NCBI RefSeq assembly: GCF_021130785.1
Contig: NC_060215.1
Location: 73,422,001-73,486,000, forward strand
DNA length: 64,000 nt
Source: Homalodisca vitripennis
Lineage: Eukaryota; Arthropoda; Insecta; Hemiptera; Cicadellidae
Direction of reading: 5' to 3'
Position numbers and translations under genes: made by a program. Below the pieces are notes generated by a model. The model saw nothing but the letters and a program-made list of their open reading frames with translations, made no database searches and was not told where the DNA came from. Numbering within the stretch: position 1 is the first letter of the stretch; each line of letters begins with the position of its first letter. Positions 47,361-58,841 of this stretch are shown here, piece after piece.

Positions 47361-47807
47361 TGTAATAAAAACTGGTAAATTTGTACTAATGAAACCAGCT
47401 TAAAAATAAATTGTTTATTTTATTTTAATTTAACATTTAAAAAATGCTAAAAAATTAGTGTAACACATTTTGTGGCAAGAACCATGTTAAAATTACATTG
47501 TTGAACATCAGTAAATTTTCAATACTAAAAATGCTCTATTTTCTGATAGAATAATTCCTTTGAGATGCGGTTTGTGGCATTCAATTCAGTAAGCTATTAC
47601 CTTTAAAATTATGTATCACAAGGTATAGGCTTCCATTAAGAATATTCACGATACCCTCGGCAGGACGTCCCCCGTTGGTGTGACATAACAAAACATTGTT
47701 CCAAAAAGTAGATGCCCAATCTCTATCACGATTGTAAGAGGTTTCAAATTTATATTTAAATTATTAAAGGATATATTTGGGTGTTTCCAGACATAATATA
47801 CACCCTA
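47361..47807 (-). repeat. Right terminal inverted repeat, 447 bp
   Basis: Inverted partner of 45481-45926. One base differs at the tip and a few indels occur at the inner end. Very low divergence suggests recent insertion or ongoing homogenisation. Confidence 0.88.
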
Positions 47808-48392
47808 TATATTCTCATATATCTTATGGTATTTGCTTATAACGGGTATCTTCTAAGGAAGACATAGGTAAACTTCTTAAAATTCAAAAAAAGTATTGAG
47901 GGCTATCCTTAAACTTTTAATTAGCGAGATTCAGTTAGACAGTATTTTAGAGAATTGAATATATTAGCAGTTTATATGTTTTCGAATCTGTTATTTTCTT
48001 CAGATGCCATGAATGTAACAAAAGTGAGGTACAACATATATATAACACTAGAGGAAAGGAGAAATTTACCGTAAAAAATTACAATCTAGATTTTTTTTAA
48101 GAATACTTGTGCTGGAAATAAGTTTTTTTCAAAAACTACCAAATGATTTAAAGAATAGAAATAGCTTAAAGAAATTCAAATCAAATTTAAAGGAGCATTT
48201 ATTGGAATTTGCATTATATTCACTCGAGGAGTTTTTATGAGTTAGTTGATTTATAACATTGTAATTTTAATAAATTGTTAAATTGTAAATTTTAATCCTA
48301 ATATAGTTTTAGTATGTAGTTCTTTTAATAGTGCTATTTCATGTACCAACTGTACATGGATAAATAAAGAGAATTTTGATTTCATTTGATTC
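47808..48392 (+). mobile_element. Jockey/CR1-type LINE, right half and 3' end
   Basis: Continues the frame from 45480: YSHISYGICL, later NTRGKEKFTVKNYNL, and FSKLPNDLKNRNSLKKFKSN then LKEHLLEFALYSLEEFL to a stop near 48241. The 3' UTR has AATAAA at about 48363 and a TTTGATTTCATTTGATT tail (about 48376-48392), like that of the LINE at 16851. The sequence ATTCT borders both ends (about 45213 and 48390), a possible target duplication. Confidence 0.8.
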
Positions 48393-48409
48393 TGACCTTT
48401 GCTGTTTCT

Positions 48410-49180
48410 GATATAAATTTCTCTGTTAGTTCTATTTGATCCTCTTTTTTTGCCAAATTTGCAATGTCATCCCAAATGCCAGCATGTTACTTTCTTTCCA
48501 ATGTTTAGTACTTCTGGTGCACTCTTTGTTGTCTTCAGTGCAATTTTAATTGCAAATTGAGCAGGAGAGGGGAGAGCCCATCTCCTTGCCTTACTCCAGT
48601 GCTGGTTTAAAATGTGTGTGTGTATTCTTTTTCTACTTTAACCTTATCTTTGGAGTTGTTCAAACACGCACACTTGTCAAGTTAATTAGCTTTCCTGGTA
48701 TCGCACTTTTCTTTATAAATTTTAAGTTGTTTTTTTATCTATACATATTACATATATGTTTTCTAAAGTCAATATATAATACATTGACATCTGTGTTGTA
48801 TTTCTGATAATTTGATGCCATCTCCTTCATTTTAAACATTTGGTCCATTGTTGATCTCCCTTTCATAAAACCTGCATGATGATCTATTATTTTTTCACCA
48901 TATGTTTTTAATCAGTTAAGCACAAATTTTGATAGTATTTCATCGGTTGAGTTCAGTAAGGAAATCCTTCTGTAGGTTTTGCAGGCGTTTGTCCCCTTTC
49001 TTTTGTAGTGGTACTATAACTGCTTTTGACAATTCTGTAAGTATTTTTTCTATTTCCCATATTTTCAAAATTAGTTTGAGAAAACAGGGGATTAATTCCT
49101 CACAGCCAGGAGCTACTAGTTCTACTGGCATATTATCCTCTCCGGGAGCTTTGCCACTTTAAAATTTTTTAAATATGGTC
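48410..49180 (-). mobile_element. RTE-type LINE, RT domain (split)
   Basis: On the minus strand: SGKAPGEDNMPVELVAPGCE (about 49160-49100), ILTELSKAVIVPLQKKGDKR, HHAGFMKGRSTMDQMFKMKE (about 48880-48820), NTDVNVLYIDFRK, RWALPSPAQFAIKIAL, and AGIWDDIANLAKKEDQIELT (about 48480-48420, the x-A-D-D-I-A block). These are RTE reverse transcriptase blocks with several stops. The sequence breaks at the Jockey-type insertion and continues at 45195. Confidence 0.75.
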
Positions 49181-50190
49181 TTTACTTTTTCCAATGTTGG
49201 AATTTCTTCTTCTTTTTGTAATTGTGTTCTTCTTCCTCATAATCATCTTCGTCATCTTGTTTAGTAATTGGCAAAAATAATCCTTCTATATTTCTAAGAC
49301 CTGAAATGAAAATAAAATAATCTTTATTCATACATTGCATATTCATATACAAAGAAAGGCGTCAATGTTATTTATTCTACATTTAATAAAACAATATAAT
49401 AAAAGTTAGTTAGCATAGTAGTGCTTTTATGATTAAAATGTACGAGTTATATATAACAGTATTTAATAAGTACACTTATTTCAGTTCGAAATGCACTTGC
49501 CCTGATTAGTCTTTAACACCCATAACTGTAGGTTTGTACCCCTTTCATAGGAATCTGACACTTCTAGAAAAGTCCTTTGCATTGTTTTGTGATACATCTT
49601 GTTCTGTTTCAGTTAGTGTATCATTTATATTTTTTCTCTGTTCTCAAGGTTAACTTCTTTGTTCATTTGTCTGTCTCTTATCTTACTTCTTGGGACAAAT
49701 ATGCCAACAATTTCACTTTTTTTCCTTGCTCTGTTTATTTACAATTTTTAAAAATCTGTTATTAAGCTATGTTTTCTGGTTCTCAAGAAGAAACAGAACA
49801 CACTAACAAAAACTATTACCACCACCAAGAAATGTTCCGTGCTACATCATCCTACACCCCTTTGACTTTTCACCATATTAACTGATCTAAGATGCCTTTA
49901 TATACATGTTCGATTTGGTTTGCTACACTCCCATTGGGCGATGTCCACTTTTTAGGGTGGATATTCTTACCCGGGTTTTTTCCAGGTGCAATCCAATGCT
50001 AGATAGAGTTGTCTGGGTCTAACCTACTTTATCACTACCAAGCCTACTGAAAAAGCATTTCCCGTCCAGCAATACAGGAAAATACCAGAACAACTTTCTT
50101 ATGTGTATCTTTGTTTCCATCACTCCTGGAGCTGGCTGTATGGCAATTATTCAGTAGAAATGACTCAGTTCAACCATCAGCAGGAGTGGT
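49181..50190 (+). other. Ptip intron with a possible LINE 3' end
   Basis: At 49300-49330, read on the minus strand, AATAAAGATTATTTTATTTTC then ATTTCA resembles a LINE 3' tail, but no body was recognised. The rest is AT-rich intron. Confidence 0.3.
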
Positions 50191-50214
50191 ACAAGATTTG
50201 ACGTCAAATCTTGT
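50191..50214. promoter_or_regulatory. Perfect 24 bp palindrome with CRE core
   Basis: ACAAGATTTGACGTCAAATC then TTGT equals its own reverse complement. The central TGACGTCA is the full consensus site for CREB/ATF bZIP dimers. It sits 98 bases before a Ptip exon, inside an intron. Function is not shown by sequence. Confidence 0.5.
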
Positions 50215-50311
50215 TCTAATTTGACAAAATCTTTTCCATTAAACCAATTAGCAGATCATAAACTGTGAAATAATGCCAATAGTATTATGTAATAGTGAGT
50301 GTTTTTGACAG

Positions 50312-50413
50312 ATGGCAGGTCAGGCTGCTGGGACTCCAAGTCAGCCGTCACTACCTCATCAACCGTTGACTGAGCCCACTGACACAGTTGCTTCTACCTC
50401 AGATATCTTTTCG
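50312..50413 (+). CDS. Ptip: Ptip exon: short, P/T/S-rich
   Basis: 102 nt, phase 0 both sides; acceptor GTTTTTGACAG, donor GTAACT. It encodes MAGQAAGTPSQPSLPHQPLT then EPTDTVASTSDIFS. The fit rests on phase, splice sites and composition rather than on a domain. Confidence 0.75.
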
Positions 50414-51369
50414 GTAACTGAATTTTTTCTTCAATCTTGCTTAGATGTTTACAAAATATTTAAATCTTTGTATTTTGGAATACATAATTTGGATATGTGC
50501 AAATATTTTTGCCTTAAATGGTCTGGGTCATCTGCTATTGACTAAGAGTGATATTGGTTTTGTGCAGGCAATATTTTGACAAGTTTTATAGTAAAAATTC
50601 TTTAAAGGTTTTTGTTTCGTCTTAAGCCAATGACCGTTTCTTCTGGAAAATGATCTGAAATAATAGGTATCACATAATTACTAGGCATTTATACTAGAAA
50701 ACTGTTTATTGCATGAATATTTTAAATGTATGAAAATAAAATTTAAGTTATTATCATTGATAGCTTCTAAATGTAAAAATAAGAAAAATGCTTTCAGATT
50801 GTTATACTTATCAATTTTTGTACATAGTAACAACATTAACCTAATGGTCAGTTTTGACCTGACATCTGAGTACTGACATTGTCAGATAACTAAATAACCT
50901 TATCAATAACTGAAACCTGCCATTGTCAACCATCTGAAATAGCTCAATGGATAGATGATAACACTATTAATCTATAGGTACCCAGATTACAACATCTAGT
51001 GTAAACTTTTTACTTGAAATTTAAACTGGGTTAGTTTTATTTTGAAAGTTTTCATCTATCTTTTATTGGACTGATCCAAATGAATTTTATTACTGTATTA
51101 TTTGCTAAATTATTTAAGTAAAACTAACTGTATAAGTGTTTTATTAAGTAATATTTTATGTTTTATGATCTATTTATTAATGTTTCAATTTATTTATTTA
51201 TATTATACTGATACAACTTCAACTCGTATATTGCAACAGCAGTATAATTTCAAGAATAATTTGGTACAGATAAAATGGTGAAAAAGGTACATTACCAACA
51301 TGGAAATTGCACAAAAGCACGTTATAAAGAGCTAAGCTTTTTTATGTAAGAGGCTATATTCTAAATGGT

Positions 51370-53540
51370 ACCATTTTAAATTGTCTACTGCAGAATTTCA
51401 TGACCTACATAAGCCCCTAAGGAACTCGTTTTGTGACAAATGCATATCAACTGGTATTGCACTTGAACTTGAAGAAGAAAATGAAGGGATCACACATGAT
51501 GTAACCCAATAAATCGATAAGCAAAATGAAATAATAAAAACCTAAGATGAAGACTTAATTTTAGTAAACAAAAACATTAGAAAACTTAAAACCTACTGCT
51601 TAAATCTTAAAGCAATGGTTCTAAAAAAGAGAAAACTATACTGCAATCAGCATAAAAGGTCAGAAGTTAAATGTTATAGTTAAAAAACCTGATTCACCAA
51701 ATAACAAGAAAAGTATTTAAGGAAATTGGCTATGAGACTGTCTATTCTACACTCAACACCTATCTATGGGACCAATATGAAACAAAATAACAATTATGAG
51801 ACTGAGAGTAATCCAACTGAATAAATCTCAACTGTTGTAAAAGGGAAACAAATCTAGTCCCAATTTCATACAAGCAAGTTCAAAATTCAGTATTAAAACA
51901 CAGAAGCGCTACAGTCTGCTTAAGGAAGAAGAGGCTGAAACTACAACTGAGCATGATTTTGAAATTCTAAATGAAAACTTATATACATAAAGAAAACACA
52001 AATTACTTATTTGTATAGAGAGCTATGGCCGTGATCTTGCTTAGACCAGAACTAAAATAAGATGAAGGAATTTAAAATTTTATTTCATAACAAAACAAAA
52101 ACCATGAGGTTACATTAGATGAAAATAAATACAAAGCAATATATGTACATTAAATCAAAAAGAAATTACAAAACCAAAATTGTTTTTTAAATATGCTAAT
52201 GAAAACTTTATTGTTAATGTTTATAATAAATGTAAAGCCACCTGGAATATTATTAAAATTGAATTAAATAATGGCAATGGCTGTAACAGCTTTGAAGTAG
52301 TGTTATTAATTCAAATACATTTGATGAAATTTTTTAAATTTAGTAAGTAAGTTATATTTAAGTAGTTGTAATAAAAATGTATCTGAAGATCAAACTAGAA
52401 TATGTTATAAACTATTTTGAGGGTGAAGAATATTTTATAACAGGAAAAGAATTAGACAATCCGATACTTGGAAAAGTGCACAGAGTATCAGTTCATCTCG
52501 TAGTGAAGATTACTGTCGTTTTTCAAACTCTATTGTTAAAGAAATTATTAAAATAATTTTAGGATCCCTAAATTTTCTTTTTAACTAGATATCAGAGCAA
52601 GGGGTATATCCTAGGGTTTTTAGATTAGCTAAAGTGACTCCAACATTAAAAAAAAGACAAATATGATCCATCAAGCTATTGACCAATTTTTCGAGTTCCA
52701 ATTTTTAGTAAGGTATTCGAATGTTGTTTTAAGCAACAGTTAAATAGTTTAGTTATATTCCTTTAAAATAATCTGTTTTGTAACCAACAGTTTGGTTCCA
52801 TGCAAGGGCGCAATACACTAAAAGCAGTAGAAAAACTTGTGGAACAAATTATTCTGAATTTTTAAAACAAATAAATATCATCTGCTACTCTAGCTGACGT
52901 TACAAAGCGTTTGATTGTATCTCACACACATTATAATAAAACTGTGTCTATGTGGAACAAGAGATGAAGAGTTGATTTATTTTTACCTTATCTGTAAGAT
53001 AGGAAACAAATGGTAGTCCAGGGCCTATAAAATCAACTTTTAAAGATGTAAATGAGTTCTCCAATGATCCAATGAAGTTGGACCGGTTTTATTTGTAAAT
53101 TCAGTTAATGACCTAATATTTAATTTATCATCAATTGTATACACTGATGATACTACACTTTTGTGCTAGAATAACACTATGGGGAGTAACTGTGAGTATG
53201 TAAAAGTTTTTATATGGCAAAAGAGAACTCTAAGGCCAATAAAAAAAGTTTTTGAAAGAGTCATGTGAGCCTTTTTCAAATAATTACAAATAATGATTGA
53301 TAATAAAGAAAGAAACAACTATAAATAGTCATTTTATTATTAAAGAAAATATGTTCAATAGACTACCACAAAAAGAATGGCATGCACCATTAAAAATATT
53401 TAAAGACATTCTAAAGAAATGGCATGAGGACAAAGCCTTTTACTTTTAAAAAGTTTTTTGCCCTGTGGTATTAGTGCCTTAAGATTTTTAAATTAGCTTA
53501 ATACCTGTTTATATATGTAGTATTATTTTTTTATAATAAT
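51370..53540 (+). mobile_element. LINE remnant (Jockey/CR1-type), heavily decayed
   Basis: Pieces on the + strand: NKCKATWNIIKIELNN (about 52230), EQGVYPRVFRLAKVTP (about 52593-52640), NQQFGSMQGRNTLKAVEKLV (about 52788-52840), a YTDDTTL block (about 53140-53160), and FNRLPQKEWHAPLKIFKDIL (about 53352-53410). The order is right for a LINE ORF2. Stops and shifts are too many for any long frame. 51370-51600 may be ORF1. Confidence 0.7.
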
Positions 53541-54559
53541 TTACTTATTAAAATTGTTATATTATAAAAAAGTATGTTTTTATTGTTGTTAAGTCTTTAT
53601 TGATGTCAAGTTTTCATATTTTAGAATAATTTTATAGTTATTTGAAGAGATACAGAATGTATATTTTAATATCAACCGTTATGTTCTTTCCTCTATTGAT
53701 TTGACCCATTAAAAAAATACATTGCACAATAGGCAATAAATTACTCTTTATTATAAAAGATGACTTTTGATTGCTCTATTCATGTTTAAAGACAATAAAC
53801 TTTCTGGTTTACGACATGACTCAATCAATAAACGTCTCATTATCATGTGAATTGGGTGATGTGGCTCCAATTATTACTAGTTATAGATGTGACATGATGT
53901 GAAACTAATTATATATGTGTGCTTTCCTGATAATAATGACATTGCCAACTTCACACTAACTAAAAACATGGTTTCACCTCTTTTTAACCATGATGGGATG
54001 CAAGATGAAGTAGCTAAAGAAAGACTGATATTCACTATATAATTAAAGGTATGGCTCAATTTAATTCCAATTGAAGACACAACTAGCTTAGATTCAAATT
54101 TAAAATCACTGCATTCATATTATAATACAATAGTTAGTGTCAAATATATAATGAATAATTAATATTTATTCAAAATTGTTTAGTTTAATTCCTTAAACAA
54201 AAAAGATTTACTGATTAAAGAAATCACTAAATATTTTATTTTAATAATCTCAAAATATTTAAAAATTATAAAAAACAACTATAATATCATTCAAAACCAC
54301 TTGTATTAGTTAAAGAGTTTTTGCTATAAAGCAAACTCTAGAAACATTTAATTCTTGAATGAAAAGAGGATTTTATGTAATTCTAATAAGGGATAGTTAA
54401 ATTCTAAACTATATTTACTCCTAGAATCATTAGATTATGTATCACTAAACTGAATTCATCTAGTAGTTATATTGTGATAACAGTAAGTTTAAAAAGCTAC
54501 AAATCATATACTGTAAGTATATCCAACAAGAGAAAATAATTCCACAAGGTGCATATAAA
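53541..54559 (+). other. Ptip intron, nothing recognised
   Basis: AT-rich sequence; no element or coding signature accepted. Confidence 0.4.
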
Positions 54560-55060
54560 CGAAAACTAAGCATAATCCGTACTGCCACTTTTTTTAAATG
54601 TATGATTTTGTTTAGTTGTCCAACCACATGTAGCTAAACCATAAGACATATAAGATTGAACAAAAGCCAAATAAACACACAGCTACCTTAGTTACTGATG
54701 TCTTCAACATGTTTAATGTGTTCTAAAGAACCTAAAAATCCAAAACTTTACAGCATTAATCAATTTGTGTATGTTTTGTTTTAAAACGTTATCACATTTG
54801 TTTGCTGGTGTTTATAAAAATTATTATTTTGTTCTTGTTTGATGAAAATTAAATGTCTGCTTAATATTATTTTATCCACCATTCAGTTCAGGTGTTGTTT
54901 TTTGCTACTTCTAAATCTCATTGATATAATTAAAATAAAAACAAAAATTATATGTCTTCTCTTATGATTGAAAAAAAAAACTTCCCTCATGTAGACCAAA
55001 TTTTAAAAGGGGCCTGAGAATTTATCTCTGAGGTACAGATGAGTTCTTTGGTTATTTGTT
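54560..55060 (-). mobile_element. LINE RT fragment
   Basis: On the minus strand, IQSYMSYGLATCGWTTKQNH then TFKK (about 54640-54590) matches the post-YADD region (…S-x-L-x-Y-G-x-x-x-W-G…). Further upstream, about 55045-54965, weaker text follows. Five-prime and three-prime ends are not defined. Confidence 0.5.
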
Positions 55061-56178
55061 CATCTTTTCTGCCACATAAATAATGATAGTAGTAATTTCA
55101 CATATACCCACACTGTTCTAGGTTCAACAAGTTGTTTTCATAACAGTCAATTAATTGAAACAGTTATAAAATTTCTTAACAAGTTTAGGAACAAGGTTGA
55201 ATTGCTTTAATCCTATAACTTGAGGCATCATGTATATCACCTTCCTTGTGTAATTATAAGTTTTGAAAATTTTCATCTCATTTGGGGGTATGTCACTTTT
55301 TAATGTTTCACTAAGCATGCATACGGTTTTCTGTGTAAGTGATGAAAGCTAAGGAACATAAGCAAGTGAGACGGGGTGGGCACGTTATGGGTTTACATAA
55401 TTTTAAACTTTTACATGACATTGGCAAGTGAAATTATCTGTTGTTGAAATGAAGGTGAGGAATATGAACATAGTAAACAATTGGTTAGCTTACATGCAAT
55501 TGAACTAGGCATTATAAGTAGTTATTAGTTTGACACACTTAGTGGTGTTAAAATAGAAACAAGATAGTACAATGGGTTGGAGTTGGTCTGCTAAAAGGGA
55601 TGAGTTTCTATTTAAGTGTTCCTAGTTTTATGTAAAGAGGCCTCTCAGACTCAGCTAACTTATGAATGCTGCAGTTGCACCCAAACTCAGAAAATTTTCA
55701 CCCATTTGTCTCTAATTAAAATTAGAGAGACAAATTTAAATTCAAGTGAGATTCTGATGAATTTGCTGTATAATTCCTTTCATTTTTGACTCTGTCCAGT
55801 GATGTATATTCTCTCTCCCTTTTTTTTCTTAACTTTAATAAACCTTTAAAAAGTCTTACTTTCTCCTGCTGTCAAATAGCTAGACATTTTCTAACAGAAG
55901 AGTGAGTTGTTAATCCTTGCAGTGGCAGCTCAAATTTTCTTAACCAGTTTATGTTATTTTGTATGTGGTATTTTAAATAGTATAAAATGTTTCTTATTTT
56001 CTATAAACCTACATGGTAATAGACAATATTCTTTAACTGAAAATTCATAGAGAATTGTAACTTTGCATTGAACTAATAATAAAGTTGATATAAACAAACT
56101 ATATTTGTCCTAAGTTTTCATCGTATCATACCAAATCTCTTCCAAGGTTTGAATTAATAGGGCTTAAAGCTAGGGATT
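55061..56178 (+). other. Ptip intron, nothing recognised
   Basis: AT-rich with no recognised elements. Confidence 0.4.
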
Positions 56179-56369
56179 GTTACTAGTTGATAGGCTTACC
56201 TTGAAACCTATCTTCTAGGGTCCACAGATTGAAAGTACACGTAATTAGAAATTTTCAATTGCACTAAAATCTCTCAACATGTTAAGTGTACTTTTTTGTT
56301 CTTTCAATCAGTGGACCCTAGAGGATAGTTTTCAAGGTAAGCCTGCTGATTTTCCTATCAACTAGTAAC
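56179..56369. mobile_element. Hairpin MITE, 191 bp
   Basis: GTTACTAGTTGATAGG at the left is the exact reverse complement of CCTATCAACTAGTAAC at the right. The arms continue with CTTACCTTGAAA, CTAGGGTCCAC and GATTGAAAG matched inward by CTTTCAATC, GTGGACCCTAG and TTTCAAGGTAAG. This leaves a short AT-rich loop. There is a small insertion in the right arm. No coding capacity; the superfamily is unclear. Confidence 0.75.
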
Positions 56370-56399
56370 AAAATCTCTTTCACGATACTCTTCAGTAGT

Positions 56400-57067
56400 G
56401 AGTGATTTTGTAGCAGCTACTTCTTTACTTCATTCTCGACTTTTTGTATCACACTTCTTGAGGTCTTCTGGTAAGTGGTTCCACAGCTTTACAAGGGCTT
56501 TTTCTCAAACAGAGCTAGTCGGTGCACAGTAAGATAGAAGTTTACAAACAACCTCAAGTGTTGTAGTGATGGATGCTGGAGCCTCTGTGTAGTCCGCTCT
56601 CATGAAAAAATGTTACCGCCCTCAGAACATACAGAGCTACAACCATTGGTATTGATGAGTTGATAAAGGATGGGTGACAGCTCTCTCTCTCTTTTGTTAT
56701 CAAGCAAACAAGTGCCCTCACTGCCCTCTTCTGGGTCACTAAAATGTGATGTAGGTTGCCTGTTGAACTTTTTCCCTAGACTAAGAGACCATAGTGGATA
56801 AGAGGTTGAAATGGTGCATGATATGCTGTTTTAGCAGTGGCAGTGTTAATTTTTGTTAGTCTTGTTATAATATAAATTCCATAATTCAGTTTTCTTCATG
56901 GATTGTCAATGTGCATTGTCCAGCTGAGGTCTTTATCAATTATAACTTCCAAGAATTTTGCCTCTGTTGCCACCTTAACACTAGGTAAGTGAGTGGTTTG
57001 TTCCTTTTTGCTGGCCATTATGTTTTGCTGGGTCTTAGCTTCATTGACTACCAGGTTGTTTGTTATA
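56400..57067 (-). mobile_element. LINE RT, C-terminal half (split)
   Basis: The minus strand reads NNLVVNEAKTQQNIMA, TEAKFLEVIIDKDLSWTMHI, LTKINTATAKTAYHA then FQPLIHYGLLV, and TQKRAVRALVCLITKERESC (56739-56554), ending with HHYNTRG. This is the post-YADD part of a Jockey/CR1-type RT. It begins exactly where the mariner-like element at 57068 ends. Confidence 0.8.
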
Positions 57068-57604
57068 CAGGGTGTCCCATGAAGAAACGGAGAAACTGTC
57101 AGGACTTGTTCTTACAGTGAAAATAATGAAAAAAGTTCATATACACATAGGTCCAGAAACGCTTAGTTAGCGAGCTATACAGGGTGAAAGATTTCACCCA
57201 GATTTCAGTGCCACCGTTAAAAGGGAGCCCTATTAAATTATTTTGGGCGTTACCCAGGACGTAAAATTTAATGTATATTATGCAAATTGAACTGAAAAAT
57301 TTAATAAAATTGGTACCAGACCTCTAGCTGCAGTAATTTTTAAGATATCTGAAGAAATACGCAAAATTCGGCATCCAAAAACCAGTTTCATTTAGGTTTC
57401 AAGTAGATTAACTTTGTTAAATGTGTGACAAACACGTAAAATTCTGTAACAAAACTTGTAAAGAATTACTTTCTTAAGATAATGATGTAAAATAAGACAA
57501 TAAGAATTATACGTAAACATTAAGAAAATCAATTTTTAATTAAATAAATAACGTACGAAGAATAGACAAAATCGGTTACACTTTTTTTCTTACTTAATGT
57601 ACAT
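57068..57604 (+). repeat. Left terminal inverted repeat, 537 bp
   Basis: Matches the reverse complement of 58842-59378 over its whole length with only scattered substitutions (for example GGGCGTTACCCAGGACGTAA against AGGCGTTACCCAGAATGTAA). It includes a second, internal ACAGGGTGAAAGATTTC motif. Confidence 0.88.
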
Positions 57605-57932
57605 CCTAATATTTGGAGAAAACATGTTAATTATTGAAAATATTATTGAAAATAATTATGTATAGATTTTATTTATAGAACATACTTCTATTTTTTTCTA
57701 ATGAATTACATACTAGTAAAAAAAACTTTAGTGTCATAAAATCTGAAACTTAACAATAATTGCGAATTAATTTACGTTATTCTACAACTTTTGTAAGAAA
57801 AATATTATTTTCATAGGTTGGCAGTACTAACAGCTGTTCAACAATCACAATTACGAACTTTTTTGAATATTTTATATTGAAGTGTCATACAGATAAGTTA
57901 AGTGTAAATATTGATACAGTATAACAGTTAAT

Positions 57933-58777
57933 ATGCCGTTTTAATTTTCTAATGAAGAATATGCCGACATAATGTTCTGTTACGGATATGCTAATGGAAA
58001 TGCGGAAGCTGCTCAACGTGAATATCAGGAAAGATTTCCTGCAAGGCGGATTCCGAATGCGAAAACCTTTTCTTCAGTGTTTCAGTTTTTAAGAACGAAT
58101 GGATCATTTCCAACAATTTCGTTTTCAGTTGAACGGCAGGCACATCATCGCGTTAACGATGAAATTCAAGTGATTCAACATATTCATCGTAGCCCGGGTA
58201 CTAGTACGAGGCGAATTGCGTATCGCACTGGCTTATTGAGAAACAAAGTGTGGCGCATCTTGCGTAAAGAGAGACCTCATCCTTTTCACCTGCAAAAGGT
58301 ACAACATTTGCTGCAGACAGATTACCCTTTACGGTTAAACTTTTCTCATTGGCTTCTAGACAATGCTGATAGGGTGAATTCAATTTTATTTACTAATGAA
58401 GCAACTTTCACGAGAAACAGGTCCTTCAATTGTAGAAATAGTCATTTATGGAGCGAAGAAAATCCACATGGTACCGTAGAAACCTTTTTCCAACACAGAT
58501 TTCACATTAACGTTTGGTGTGCCGTTATTGATGACAAAATTCTAGGACCATTCGTTTTTGAAGGAAACCTGACTACTTCTTATGGGAACATATCAAAGCT
58601 ATGGTGTATAAACGTAAAGTTGATACCAAGGAAGAATTACTCGTTAGAATTCGCAACGCATTTGACAGTATAAGAAACAATCCAGACATAATTCGCAGAG
58701 CCACCACAAATATTTTACGTCGAGCAGAGTGCTGTGTGCATTGTGAAGGAGGGAATTTCGAACAGTTACTAACCTAA
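57933..58777 (+). pseudogene. Mariner-like transposase, D1 altered and D2/D3 deleted
   Basis: ATG at 57933, but codon 4 is TAA. The frame then runs from 57945 with FSNEEYADIMFCYGYANGNA and the DUF4817-type HTH (AAQREYQERFPARRIPNAKT, RTNGSF), a second HTH (TRRIAYRTGLLRNKVWRILR), and ILFTNEATFTRNRSFNCRNS. There N replaces the expected first catalytic D. After VWCAVIDDKILGPFVFEGNL the frame jumps: the other frame gives LWEHIKAMVYKRKVDTKEEL to a stop at 58775. About 100 residues with D2 and D3 are missing. Catalytically dead; the ends could still be mobilised in trans. Confidence 0.85.
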
Positions 58778-58841
58778 GGTTAGTTATTTTGTTAGCATTT
58801 ATTTTTTTGCAATAGTAAGTGAAAATAAAAGTTTATAGAAC

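Larger units (their letters stand above)
45481..47807 (-). mobile_element. Mariner-like element (DD41D) with 446 bp inverted repeats
   Basis: TA target duplicates at 45479-45480 and 47808-47809. The ends read CAGGGTGTATATTATGTCTG on the left and TAGGGTGTATATTATGTCTG on the right (reverse complement), differing only at the first base. 2327 bp long. Carries one open transposase frame on the minus strand. Removing it rejoins the LINE frame ...YFANI|YSHISYGI..., which confirms the boundaries. Confidence 0.92.
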
